DNA of 64,000 bases from GWF2-38-69 sp965228125 (GTDB lineage Bacteria > Verrucomicrobiota > Lentisphaeria > Victivallales > GWF2-38-69), in assembly GCA_965228125.1 (NCBI GenBank), contig OZ245791.1, forward strand, positions 2,046,001-2,110,000, in the 5' to 3' direction. Positions 9,440-18,065 of the stretch are shown here, piece by piece (positions within the stretch are counted from its first letter, which is position 1; each line of letters opens with the position of its first letter). A program made the position numbers and the translations under genes. The notes under the pieces are model-generated. The model had not been told where the DNA came from. It saw only the letters and a program-made list of their open reading frames with translations, and searched no databases.

Positions 9440-9467
9440 AAGTTAACTCACTTTCTATCCATGTCAA
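9440..9467 (-). promoter_or_regulatory. Candidate promoter for rplM-rpsI
   Basis: On the minus strand a perfect TTGACA lies at 9462-9467, about 90 bases before the rplM start. A good -10 hexamer is not seen at exact spacing; the AT-rich stretch around 9440-9446 (TAACTT, TTAAAT) is the best match. Support is the -35 match and position only. Confidence 0.35.
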
Positions 9468-9511
9468 ACTGTATAAGATCTATGCTTTAATATTTTTATG
9501 TGTTCGGAGGT

Positions 9512-10063
9512 CTAAGATCTCAGTAATTGTTTCATAGCCATCCTGAAAATTTCTAAAGTCAACTCTACATCCACATATGCCCTATGAGCTTGGCCTATAG
9601 CTTCCAAACCGAAATTTCTAGTTAAATTCTGCAAGCTGTAACTCGGGAGCCCAGGATAAGATCTTTTTATAATAGGTATTGAATCAAGAGTCTTTCCTTT
9701 CCATGTCTGGTGTCCCGAACGATATAGACTTTCTTGCAGGAACGATAAATCAAATCTGGCGTTATGGGCTACGAGAGTCGAGTTTGACGCAAAGGTTGCA
9801 AATTCTATACCGACATCTCTGAAAGATTTGCAATCCCTCACCATTTCGTTTGTGATCCCATGCACTCTTATGACTTGTTCGGAAATGGTGCATTGCGGGT
9901 TGACAAGGGATTGAAAGCGGCTTTCGGTCCCATCCAGATCAACTCTTATGGCGGCTATTTCTACAATCCTGTCAAGGGTAGGGGACATTCCGGTAGTTTC
10001 TATATCAAACACCGTAAAAGGCCCTAGTTTGTGCCACTGATTTGGAGGAATATTATTTGACAT
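9512..10063 (-). CDS. DnaQ-like 3'-5' exonuclease (DEDDh type)
   Basis: A 183-residue single-domain exonuclease. It has all three motifs: DIETTG near residues 19-24 (Exo I), LVAHNARFDLSFL (Exo II) and HRAYVDVELT (Exo III, HxAxxD), plus VHGIT between them. This is the fold of the DNA polymerase III epsilon subunit and RNase T. Length is close to a bare catalytic domain, so it could be a proofreading subunit or a separate nuclease. It starts four bases after the MurC-like stop, which suggests cotranscription. Confidence 0.85.
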   Translation of the reverse strand: MSNNIPPNQWHKLGPFTVFDIETTGMSPTLDRIVEIAAIRVDLDGTESRFQSLVNPQCTISEQVIRVHGITNEMVRDCKSFRDVGIEFATFASNSTLVAHNARFDLSFLQESLYRSGHQTWKGKTLDSIPIIKRSYPGLPSYSLQNLTRNFGLEAIGQAHRAYVDVELTLEIFRMAMKQLLRS

Positions 10064-10067
10064 TCTG

Positions 10068-11483
10068 CTAATGTTTAGTTAGTTCTGCGCCCCACAAGGC
10101 CAGTGAGGAATCTCTGGCGCCCATGATAATTACAATATCACCTTGCGTAGTATTTTTCAGGAGAAAATTTCTGGAAGAGTCTCTTGAGTCAAAGTAATTA
10201 TATCGGTTTTTTATTTTGGACTTGCTGGAATACTCTTCGCAAACTTCTGAAGATTTAGGAGTAAAACTGCTTGTTCCTCCGGCATAAAAAACTGGCAGAA
10301 AAAGAAACTTGTCATTTTCTCTGAGAGTTTTTTCAAGTTCGGGAAATAGAGGTTCTCTCATGAATTTAAACGGCCCGTAACCATGAGGCTGAAAAACCGC
10401 AAAGACATTGCCTTTAGTGATTTCCTGAGCTGTCCTGATGCAGGAGACAATCTTTTCAACATTATGGGCGTAATCGTCTATGACTAGAGTGCCGCTTGGC
10501 ATTTCCCCTTTTTGCTCAAAACGTCTGTGGACGCCTCTGAATAGTTCGACAGATTTGAATATTTTGTCTAAATTGGTATCAGGTTGTAAAAGCGATATGG
10601 CAGCGCCTACGCACAAAGCATTTGCGGCGTTGTGAACTCCGGGTTGGGGAAGCGTGATTTTGATATTTTGATTGTCGCAGATAAACGATGCGGTTTGTTC
10701 CAGTCCTCCTTGATAAGAAATCATTTTCCAGAGATTCGAACTTAGGTCATTCAGTGAAATAACTTTTACTTCCAAATGAGCATAAGAATCGGGTGAAAGC
10801 ATACTGAAAAGTTCGTTTTCTATAACTGCACCTCTTTTTGTATTCCTTAGAAACTTTTCAAAAACTTCTATGAGTTCTTCTTTGGAATAGTGGTCTGTTC
10901 CTATATTAAGGAGTACCGAATAATCGGGGGAAAAGGCGACCAGGCTCTTATCGCTTTCATCTGCCTCATAAATGAAGTATTCGCCGATCCCTGGCTTAAA
11001 GTTCCCTGTGTAAATATCATTGCAAAAACTATTTATCATTCCCCCGTTTAGAACTATCGGGTCTAACCCTAAATTAGAAAGAGCTTCGCCGATCCATGCT
11101 GTAGCTGTAGTTTTTCCGCAACTTCCTGAGACAGCTACGGAGATTTTGTTTTTCATCAGGGTAACTATATCGGCTAATGCTTTAGCCCTGTGCTTTTTTT
11201 CTATATCATTACCCGCTATGAAATCGGGATTGTCTTTTTCAATAGCTGTTGAATAAATGATTAAGTCCGGTTTTTGATTTTTTACAAAGGAACCATCTTG
11301 GGGGTATATTTTGATGCCTTGTGCGCGCATTTTATTGAATAGTTCGATATTCTCAGGGTTATTCAAGGCTCTGTCGCTTCCGGAAACTTTAAATCCTGCC
11401 CAGTTGTACATTTGGGACAATCCACTCATCCCAATTCCGCCTATTCCAACAAAATGAATGGCAATTTTGCTGTTCTTTAACAT
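10068..11483 (-). CDS. murC: Mur ligase, MurC-like (UDP-N-acetylmuramate-alanine ligase)
   Basis: A 471-residue three-domain Mur ligase. The N terminus, IHFVGIGGIGMSGLSQM and KVSGSD, is of the MurC type, followed by STAIEKDNP. The ATP loop reads SGSCGKTTAT rather than the usual GTHGKTTT; the GKT core is kept. EADESD, NIGTDHY, RFEQKG and DDYAHN follow in the right order. MurC adds L-alanine to UDP-MurNAc in the cytoplasm. Mpl, the recycling ligase, is the alternative, but FVGIGGIGMSG favours MurC. I chose the ATG at 11483, with GAG upstream, over a TTG at 11492. Its leader is half of a direct repeat described separately. Confidence 0.8.
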   Translation of the reverse strand: MLKNSKIAIHFVGIGGIGMSGLSQMYNWAGFKVSGSDRALNNPENIELFNKMRAQGIKIYPQDGSFVKNQKPDLIIYSTAIEKDNPDFIAGNDIEKKHRAKALADIVTLMKNKISVAVSGSCGKTTATAWIGEALSNLGLDPIVLNGGMINSFCNDIYTGNFKPGIGEYFIYEADESDKSLVAFSPDYSVLLNIGTDHYSKEELIEVFEKFLRNTKRGAVIENELFSMLSPDSYAHLEVKVISLNDLSSNLWKMISYQGGLEQTASFICDNQNIKITLPQPGVHNAANALCVGAAISLLQPDTNLDKIFKSVELFRGVHRRFEQKGEMPSGTLVIDDYAHNVEKIVSCIRTAQEITKGNVFAVFQPHGYGPFKFMREPLFPELEKTLRENDKFLFLPVFYAGGTSSFTPKSSEVCEEYSSKSKIKNRYNYFDSRDSSRNFLLKNTTQGDIVIIMGARDSSLALWGAELTKH

Positions 11484-11493
11484 TTTACTCAAA

Positions 11494-11584
11494 ACAAATC
11501 TGATTTTTTATTTTTTCATAGAATATAGCGGTTCTAAGTGGTTTTGAAATAGAGAAAGTTACAAGAGGGGAAGAAACCTGAAAA
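11494..11584 (-). repeat. Imperfect direct repeat, copy next to murC
   Basis: About 90 bases similar by eye to 12869-12960. Shared blocks include AAATCTGA, GAATATA and a GGTTTTGAAATAG core, then ACAAGAG and a CTGAA end. Read on the minus strand it carries a relic like the last codons of pcm (a phenylalanine-rich end and PLL-stop) although no pcm is here. It ends just before the murC start. Confidence 0.6.
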
Positions 11585-11616
11585 TTATAGAATGATAGGT
11601 TTATTTCAAGCTTTTT

Positions 11617-12849
11617 TTATTTTAGGGAAACAGTTATATAACTCCATAATATTAATACTATCAAAGACATAATAGTCACAGGTATGCCAATTGCCGCATG
11701 TTTCCTGAATGAGATTTCGATGCCAAACATTTTAGATTGTTCAGCAACAATCAAATTGGCAATGCTTCCTATCAGTATAAAATTACCAGCAAAAGTACTA
11801 GAGACTGAAAGAACATACCAGATGATAGTATTATCAGTTTGCAGCATTCTCGAAAGAAGAATAACAGCAGGGACATTACTGAACATGTTGCTTATCAGGG
11901 CAGAAACTATAGTTAAGATATTCAGATTATTGAGGTCTATTCCTGTAGAAGATAGAAAATGCATGAAAAGCTCAGGATATTTGCTTGTGGATATTCCGTC
12001 AATAATGATGAAAAGTGAACAAAAAAGAATAAGCAGGTTCCAGTCTATGTATCTGAATATTTCTCTGGTAGAAAATTTTCTGCTGCACAAAATTACACCA
12101 GCTATGGTGATAGCCGACAGTTCTCTTGGGAAACGAGTAAACAACAGGATGATAAGAATTGTTACCGCCAGAATGCCTTTTGCGCTTTTCCATTTATCAA
12201 GGCATGGAAGAGATATGTTAGCGTGATAAGAATTCTGTTGACCGGAGTTATTGATAAAGTTTTTTCTATAGGAAAAGATAATGAAAAAATAGGCTATTAT
12301 GAGTGAAAGCAGAGAAGGAACACTACACCAGAGGAAAAAATCCTTAAATTGCAAATTTCCTACCTGCCCAATCAAAATATTCTGAGGGTTGCCAATGATT
12401 GTGGCTGCCGATCCTATGTTTGATGCTATTGCTAAACCTATGAGAAACGGAAGCGGATTGAGCTTTGTGCTGCTTAAGGATAAAAGTATTACAGGAGTAA
12501 AGGCTAAACAAATTATGTCATTGGTAAGGACGGAAGAGAGAAGGGCTGATACAGTCATCATTAGTAGTAGAAAAACTTTTGGTTGCCCAATAATTTTTGT
12601 TATTTTCAGGGCGCACCATGTATAGAATCCGCCCTGCCTTAGTTGAGCGGATATTATCATTAGCGAATATAGAAGGAGTATTGTCGGGATATCTATTGAA
12701 TAAATAGCATCATGAAGGCTGAGCTGCCCTGCTACGACCATGGCTATCGCACCTAGAAGTGCTATGCCTGTGCGGTCCATGGCAAGCCCCGGGAATCTGC
12801 CAAGTGCAATTCCCGCATACGATATTATGAATATTGCAAGTCTGATCAT
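11617..12849 (-). CDS. SLC13/ArsB-type anion transporter (YbiR-like)
   Basis: A 410-residue inner-membrane protein with about 10-12 hydrophobic segments and the IT-superfamily signature: ASNIGSAATIIGNPQNILIG in the first half and SNMFSNVPAVILLSRM in the second. These are the two substrate- and ion-binding hairpins of the DASS/ArsB/NhaD group; the first motif is closest to YbiR-like proteins. The substrate cannot be told from sequence. It lies between pcm and the MurC-like gene and is bracketed by direct repeats, which suggests it was inserted there. Confidence 0.8.
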   Translation of the reverse strand: MIRLAIFIISYAGIALGRFPGLAMDRTGIALLGAIAMVVAGQLSLHDAIYSIDIPTILLLYSLMIISAQLRQGGFYTWCALKITKIIGQPKVFLLLMMTVSALLSSVLTNDIICLAFTPVILLSLSSTKLNPLPFLIGLAIASNIGSAATIIGNPQNILIGQVGNLQFKDFFLWCSVPSLLSLIIAYFFIIFSYRKNFINNSGQQNSYHANISLPCLDKWKSAKGILAVTILIILLFTRFPRELSAITIAGVILCSRKFSTREIFRYIDWNLLILFCSLFIIIDGISTSKYPELFMHFLSSTGIDLNNLNILTIVSALISNMFSNVPAVILLSRMLQTDNTIIWYVLSVSSTFAGNFILIGSIANLIVAEQSKMFGIEISFRKHAAIGIPVTIMSLIVLILWSYITVSLK

Positions 12850-12868
12850 AAATGTGGTTTTAAGAAAT

Positions 12869-12960
12869 AAAGGAAAATCTGAATTTTACTATTAGTAGAA
12901 TATAATTGTTCCGAGAGGTTTTGAAATAGGCGGAATATCACAAGAGAGGAACAAATCTGA
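12869..12960 (-). repeat. Imperfect direct repeat, copy at the pcm end
   Basis: Partner of the repeat at 11494-11584, in the same orientation. It covers the last codons of pcm, the 3' spacer and the leader in front of the SLC13-type gene. The pair brackets that transporter gene exactly. Confidence 0.6.
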
Positions 12961-13540
12961 AGCCCGGAAATTCCTGCACTACAGATTCCTGTTCTGTTTT
13001 CTTTATTTTAACTATAGAGCTTAGGACAGGAGAGACAATTATTCCCGAATCTGTAAGCTGGTCAAGAAGATAATAAGGATTGCTTTCGCATGCGGCGCTG
13101 ATAATAATTCTGTCAAACGGACCTTCTTTAGGCATACCGTTTTTGCCATTTTGTAAAAAGATTTTTATGTTTTGATGATTTTGAAGTTTAGCGATTGAGA
13201 TTCTTCCTACTTCTTGATTTATTTCTATGCCGAAAAAATCGGAATCTTTTAAAATCGAGTTTAAGAGAGCAAGTACATATCCTGAACCAGACCCGATTTC
13301 GAGAACTCTGAGATTAGCCTTGTTTTCGAGTTCAAGTAAATTTAACATGAAAGCTATAGTATAAGGTTGAGAAATTGTGGAATTGCAGCCTAAGGGAAGA
13401 GGTATGTCGCTCCATGCTAAAGAGGCATCTTCTCTATTAACAAACTCATTCCTGTTTATCTTTGAAAAGGCATTTACAATGAATTCAGGAAAACCCTCCA
13501 ATTCTAGCTTTTTCAGAAGAAGGTCTTTTTGGGGATTCAT
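12938..13540 (-). CDS. pcm: Protein-L-isoaspartate O-methyltransferase
   Basis: Pcm methylates L-isoaspartyl residues in damaged proteins so that they revert. The 200-residue protein shows FVNREDASLAWSDIPLPLG, the family-specific TISQPYTIAFML, the SAM motif VLEIGSGSGYVLALL and a RFVPLL C terminus. Length is that of bacterial Pcm. The stop falls inside a direct repeat whose other copy lies beyond the adjacent transporter gene. Confidence 0.93.
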   Translation of the reverse strand: MNPQKDLLLKKLELEGFPEFIVNAFSKINRNEFVNREDASLAWSDIPLPLGCNSTISQPYTIAFMLNLLELENKANLRVLEIGSGSGYVLALLNSILKDSDFFGIEINQEVGRISIAKLQNHQNIKIFLQNGKNGMPKEGPFDRIIISAACESNPYYLLDQLTDSGIIVSPVLSSIVKIKKTEQESVVQEFPGFRFVPLL

Positions 13541-13563
13541 AGTTTATTAATCGAATTTCGGCT

Positions 13564-15051
13564 TTATACGAAAATGGTTTCTAGTGCAGATAAATATTTG
13601 TTGTAACTCGAATATGCTGATTGATAGGCAGCTATGTTTTTCTTTATAGGTGCATGCGTTTTTTTATTGTCTATCTTGACATGTTCATTTACTATATCGG
13701 CTATATCAACGTCTTGCTGATTGTGTTTTTTGTAAATCCACAAAGCTTGTAAAGCGGCTCCGAACGCCGCGGCTTCCTGAATTTCAGGGACTACAATTGG
13801 CAAATTGAATATATCAGATGCCATCTGTCTCCAAATTTTGCTTTTTGAGCCGCCTCCGGTTAAACGAATCTCTTTTGGCTTAAATCCCAGTTTCCTTAGA
13901 TTGTCGAGCCCGAAACGCATTCCGAAAATAGCAGCTTCCATAGAAGAACGGAGAATGTTTTCTTTATTCATATTGTTCATGTTTAGGCCGAGTATACACC
14001 CTTTTCCATTTGGAAGATTAGGAGATCTTTCCCCATTATAAAAAGGTAATGTTATAACTCCTTCGCTGCCGGGTTTGGTCTTAGAAAGAATTTTGTCTAG
14101 TTCGGATATTTTTGTGTTTAAAAGTGCTCTTGAGAGTTCTAGCGATACAGTACAATTCATTGTGCACAGCAGTGGAAGGTATCCGCCAGTCGATGAACAG
14201 AACCCTGCCAGTGATTTATCAGTGATGGGTTTGTCTGAATATCCGTAAAGAGTGCCTGATGTACCAAGGCTCATGGTAACTATTCCATTTTTTACAGCTC
14301 CGGTGCCAATAGCTCCCATCATGTTATCACCGCCGCCTGAAGAGACGATTGTTTCTTTAGGCAGTCCCAATTCATGGGCAATATTAGTTTTTATTTTCCC
14401 GCATGGCATTTCGGATGATATGAGCTTTGGGAGTTTATCTATCAGATGAGTTTTTGAGTCCATGGCCTGAAGAATTTTTTCAGACCACTGCCTTGATTTA
14501 ATGTTCAGAAAACCAGTGCCTGAAGCATCTCCGTATTCCATTACTTTGTTTCCTGTCAGGAAGAAGTTTATGTAATCGTGAGGAAGCAGAATAGTTTCCA
14601 GTTTTTTGTATAGTTCTGGCTTATTATTTTTTAGCCAAACGATTTTAGAAGCTGTGTAGCCTGGAAGAATAAGGTTGCCTGATTCCGCGAGAACCTTGTC
14701 TTCGCCTCCGCAAGCATAAGTGATTTCTTTACATTCAGCGCTTGTTGATGTATCGCACCAGAGTTTTACATCGTATAAAACATTTTCGCCTTTCCCGAGA
14801 GGGACGAATCCGTGCTGCTGCCCTGAAACACCAATAGCCAGTACGCTGTTTTTTATTTTTGTATCAACTTTTGCTAAACAATCTTTAATAGCATCAATCC
14901 ACCATTGCGCCTTTTGTGCTCTTGTGCCATCATCTGCAGAAATTAACTCAAGAGGAGCTGAGGATTCGGCTACAATTCTCTTTATGGTAAAATCGTAAAA
15001 TATAGTCTTGACACTTTGAGTGCCTACATCAATCCCTAATACTGTTTTCAT
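13564..15051 (-). CDS. xylB: Xylulokinase XylB
   Basis: XylB phosphorylates D-xylulose to xylulose 5-phosphate, feeding the pentose phosphate pathway. The 495-residue FGGY-family kinase starts with GIDVGTQSVKTIFYDF (phosphate-binding loop), has SGQQHGFVPL, LPHDYINFFLTG and SSGGGDNMMGAIGTG, and the C-terminal GGGSKSKIWRQMASDIF typical of xylulokinases. Just upstream lies an IS element whose end is only about 14 bases before the start codon, so the native link to xylA is broken. I see no Shine-Dalgarno sequence in that short leader. Confidence 0.93.
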   Translation of the reverse strand: MKTVLGIDVGTQSVKTIFYDFTIKRIVAESSAPLELISADDGTRAQKAQWWIDAIKDCLAKVDTKIKNSVLAIGVSGQQHGFVPLGKGENVLYDVKLWCDTSTSAECKEITYACGGEDKVLAESGNLILPGYTASKIVWLKNNKPELYKKLETILLPHDYINFFLTGNKVMEYGDASGTGFLNIKSRQWSEKILQAMDSKTHLIDKLPKLISSEMPCGKIKTNIAHELGLPKETIVSSGGGDNMMGAIGTGAVKNGIVTMSLGTSGTLYGYSDKPITDKSLAGFCSSTGGYLPLLCTMNCTVSLELSRALLNTKISELDKILSKTKPGSEGVITLPFYNGERSPNLPNGKGCILGLNMNNMNKENILRSSMEAAIFGMRFGLDNLRKLGFKPKEIRLTGGGSKSKIWRQMASDIFNLPIVVPEIQEAAAFGAALQALWIYKKHNQQDVDIADIVNEHVKIDNKKTHAPIKKNIAAYQSAYSSYNKYLSALETIFV

Positions 15052-15065
15052 ATTTGTTTAATTTA

Positions 15066-16576
15066 GTCGATCTTGAAAAACCCCGTTTTTCCTTGATTCA
15101 CCTAAAAATTATAAGCACCATTGGAGGCAAAAGTTAGTCTCCGATAGCATTTTTCATCTGCCCAAAATGCAAAAACAGCCGTTTTTGGGACGAAAACAAA
15201 AAATAGGGCTATTGCCCTGAGTAATTTTCTGAAGTTAAACCCGCAAGCCGATAGGATTGCATTTAACTTGTCTCCAAGTTTGCCTTTTAATCTGTTGCAG
15301 TCCATTCTGTTATCCTGTTTTACATGACCAATTATAGGTTCGATGGCTGAACGGCGTTTCCACCATCTTCTGATTGCTTTTGGGATCTTCTTACGGTATC
15401 TGTTTACAATATTGATCGTACAAGTTCCATCATATCCATGTCCTTTGTAGCCCATGTCGCAAGTTCCCTGCTCAGGAACAATCCCTGTTATCCTTTTAAC
15501 TTGTTCAAGGTTGTCTTTTAGCGTATGCCCATCGTATGGATTACCATGAAAAGCCATTGCTCCGAGTATCCAGTTGGATTGAGCACTCGTAACAAAGCCT
15601 ACCTTGCAGCCAAATTCATATTTCTTGTGAGCCTTGCCTTTGCTGATGCACTCAACCTCTGGTTCATGAATTGAGTAAATCTTGTTCTTGCTTTGTCTTT
15701 CCTGAGTCAGAACTTTGTCTGATAAGGCCAAAAGGTTATCCATTTTAGGATTAGATTTTTGCATTTTTCTTCTGATGTCTCTTGCTACCCTGCCAAGGTA
15801 AACCTTGAGCTTTTTAGTCTGCTTTTTAGCTTTCTTCATCTGATTGCCGTGAGCATGCGAACTTTGTTTATGCAGAGCCTTCTTGGCAACTCTTTCATAC
15901 GACTGTCTTAAGTCTATTCCGATACTATTTGCTTCCTTTACAAGCTTTTCCCTCAGCCTGTCATAAAGTCTTGAATCTGTGGGAAACCTGACATTCTTTT
16001 CCTGTACTGTCGTATCAACATTTACTTTCTTGAATTCAGATAGCTTGATAAACCCAAGCCTTACTGCTGCTGAAAGGATTTCCTTGAGAAGTTCCTCAAG
16101 CCCTTCTTCTCCTATGCGTTTCCTCCAGTTGGTCATGTTAGATGAATCAAACGGTATTTCGTGCTCGAAAAATACTCCTCCTGTAAAATACTGCCAGTAG
16201 GGATTTTCCAGCCACGCAGCAAGAAGAGCTCCATCTCCAAGGTTGTAAGCGTTCTTCAAATAAAGAAGCCCTGCTATCATTCTTACTGGCAATGCAGGCC
16301 TGCCGTTATTCGAACAAAACAGTGGTGAAATCTTATTCTCAATCGCTTCCCAGTTGATAGAATTTGCCAGCGTTACAAGCGAATGCTTAGTATCCACTAC
16401 ATCTCTTAACATTACTTTAAACAAATCTCCCTGATTCTTCTCGTTATCTGATATTTTCTTCGGCAACATTTGCAAGATTCCTTTTGCTTTTATCATCTTT
16501 TCTTGCAATAATATACAACTTATATCAAATATATCTATATGATAGCTAAATATTTAAGTGCTTTTTCAAGATCGAC
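15066..16576 (-). mobile_element. Complete IS5-group insertion sequence between xylA and xylB
   Basis: A 1511-base element with perfect 15-base terminal inverted repeats: GTCGATCTTGAAAAA at 15066-15080 and its complement at 16562-16576. The dinucleotide TA flanks both ends (15064-15065 and 16577-16578), consistent with a TA target duplication, although the outer bases are also partly palindromic. One intact transposase gene fills the inside. Intact ends and gene suggest recent arrival. It lies four bases past the xylA stop. Confidence 0.92.
15102..16508 (-). CDS. IS5/IS1182-type DDE transposase
   Basis: A 468-residue transposase. The N-terminal part, GRPALPVRMIAGLLYLKNAYNL and FDSSNMTNWRKRIGEEG, is the DUF772-type domain of IS5/IS1182 elements. 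The DDE core is visible: KVNVDTTVQEKNVRFPTD (first Asp), the GTCDMGYKGHGYDG region (second Asp) and RRSAIEPIIGHVKQDNRM (Glu). It catalyses cut and transfer of the element's ends. The frame is intact and the coding region is flanked by the inverted repeats, so the element may be active. Confidence 0.92.
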   Translation of the reverse strand: MQEKMIKAKGILQMLPKKISDNEKNQGDLFKVMLRDVVDTKHSLVTLANSINWEAIENKISPLFCSNNGRPALPVRMIAGLLYLKNAYNLGDGALLAAWLENPYWQYFTGGVFFEHEIPFDSSNMTNWRKRIGEEGLEELLKEILSAAVRLGFIKLSEFKKVNVDTTVQEKNVRFPTDSRLYDRLREKLVKEANSIGIDLRQSYERVAKKALHKQSSHAHGNQMKKAKKQTKKLKVYLGRVARDIRRKMQKSNPKMDNLLALSDKVLTQERQSKNKIYSIHEPEVECISKGKAHKKYEFGCKVGFVTSAQSNWILGAMAFHGNPYDGHTLKDNLEQVKRITGIVPEQGTCDMGYKGHGYDGTCTINIVNRYRKKIPKAIRRWWKRRSAIEPIIGHVKQDNRMDCNRLKGKLGDKLNAILSACGFNFRKLLRAIALFFVFVPKTAVFAFWADEKCYRRLTFASNGAYNF

Positions 16577-16580
16577 TAAT

Positions 16581-17903
16581 TTATGCGTTGGCAATATAGT
16601 CGTTTATTATATTTTCAAGGTATTCCTGCCTTCCGCTTTTTAATATCGGTTCTCCATTTTCGAGTATGTATTTCTCACAGGCTTCAAAAGAGGATTTGCC
16701 AGTCATTATTTGCTTGCCTATGCCTTTGGTATAACTTGAATATCTTTCTTTCACAAAATTATCAAGCACTTTGTCTTCAATGAGTTTTGCTGCTATTTCA
16801 AGGCCTCTGGCGAAAGCATCCATTCCTCCAATATGGGCATAGAACAAATCGAGCAAGTCACAGGAACCGCGTCTTAATTTAGCATCAAAATTAATTCCTC
16901 CCGGAGCGATTCCGCCTTGTTTTAATATAACAAGTGATGCATAAGTCGTTGAATACAGCGACGTCGGGAACTGGTCTGTGTCCCAGCCAAGATTAGGGTC
17001 TCCTGTATTGGCATCTAGGCTTCCAAGTTTTCCTGCGGCTGAAGCAACTGTAAGTTCATGTTCAAAAGTGTGCCCTGCAAGGGTGGCGTGGTTAGCTTCG
17101 ATATTAAGTCTAAAGTGCTCCATCAAATTGTTTTCCCGTAGGAAGTTAAGGACTGTGGCGCTATCGAAATCATATTGGTGCTTAGTGGGTTCTTTAGGTT
17201 TTGGTTCAATCAGGAAGGAGCCTTTAAACCCTATCTTTTTCTTGTATTCTACAGCCATTTGGAAGAATTTGGCAAGCTGTTCTTGTTCGTGTTTGTAGTT
17301 AGTATTAAGTAGTGTTTCGTAGCCTTCCCTGCCGCCCCAGAAGACATAGTTTTCTCCTCCAAGTTCAAGAGTAGCATCAAGTGCGTGCTTTACTTGGGCT
17401 GCAGCGTATGCAAGCACATGGGCATCAGGATTGCTTGCGGCACCGTGGGTAAATCTAGGATGAGAGAAAGCGTTAGTAGTTCCCCATAGGAGCTTTATTC
17501 CGGTCTTTTTCTGAAGAGACTTTGCGACACCGACCATAGTTTCAAAATTCTTGCATTTTTCACTGAAATTCTTTCCTGCCGGGGCGATATCTATATCATG
17601 AAAACACCAATACGGCGCTCCGAGCTTGACTAGGAACTCAAAAGATGCTTCCATTGCAGCTTTTGCATTGTCCATATCATTGTCGAATTTATTCCATGGG
17701 CGTTCCCAGACTCCGCTTCCAAACATGTCTGCTCCGGCTCCTTTGAGCGTATGCCAGTATGCTACGGCAAACCTCAAATGCTCTTTCATGGTTTTGCCGC
17801 ATATGATTTTGTTTTCGTCATAATGCTTGAATGCCAATGGATTTTTTGATTTTTTTCCTTCGAACTCGACTTTGACTTTTATTTCAGGAAAATAAGTTTG
17901 CAT
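16581..17903 (-). CDS. xylA: Xylose isomerase XylA
   Basis: XylA interconverts D-xylose and D-xylulose with two divalent metals. The 440-residue protein is the typical class II length. It shows FAVAYWHTLKGAGADMFG, the catalytic WCFHDIDIAPAG histidine, YVFWGGREGYETLLNTN, the metal ligands in FLIEPKPKEPTKHQYD and NIEANHATLAGHTFEHE, and DANTGDPNLGWDTDQFP. I chose the ATG at 17903 because GGAGGT lies four bases before it; an ATG at 17915 is in frame but less well placed. An IS element follows immediately. No xylose transporter or regulator is in the window. Confidence 0.96.
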   Translation of the reverse strand: MQTYFPEIKVKVEFEGKKSKNPLAFKHYDENKIICGKTMKEHLRFAVAYWHTLKGAGADMFGSGVWERPWNKFDNDMDNAKAAMEASFEFLVKLGAPYWCFHDIDIAPAGKNFSEKCKNFETMVGVAKSLQKKTGIKLLWGTTNAFSHPRFTHGAASNPDAHVLAYAAAQVKHALDATLELGGENYVFWGGREGYETLLNTNYKHEQEQLAKFFQMAVEYKKKIGFKGSFLIEPKPKEPTKHQYDFDSATVLNFLRENNLMEHFRLNIEANHATLAGHTFEHELTVASAAGKLGSLDANTGDPNLGWDTDQFPTSLYSTTYASLVILKQGGIAPGGINFDAKLRRGSCDLLDLFYAHIGGMDAFARGLEIAAKLIEDKVLDNFVKERYSSYTKGIGKQIMTGKSSFEACEKYILENGEPILKSGRQEYLENIINDYIANA

Positions 17904-17962
17904 GGGAACCTCCATAATTGTCGTTTTTTATGTTCATAATATGAATAAAACATCTTGAAATG

Positions 17963-17976
17963 TAGGTGTTTACCTA
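17963..17976. promoter_or_regulatory. Small palindrome in the xylA/pentapeptide divergent promoter region
   Basis: TAGGT and ACCTA arms flank a 4-base centre in the 162-base spacer between the divergent xylA and pentapeptide genes. A TATTAT hexamer for xylA lies nearby on the minus strand. It could be an operator, but the arms are only five bases, so chance is a fair alternative. Confidence 0.25.
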
Positions 17977-18065
17977 TTCAATAAAGTCTTCAACATTATT
18001 CTAGTTGTTAGGTTATTGTTTGCAAGGATAGTATGTTATTTTAAATACAAGGAGTAAAAATTATA

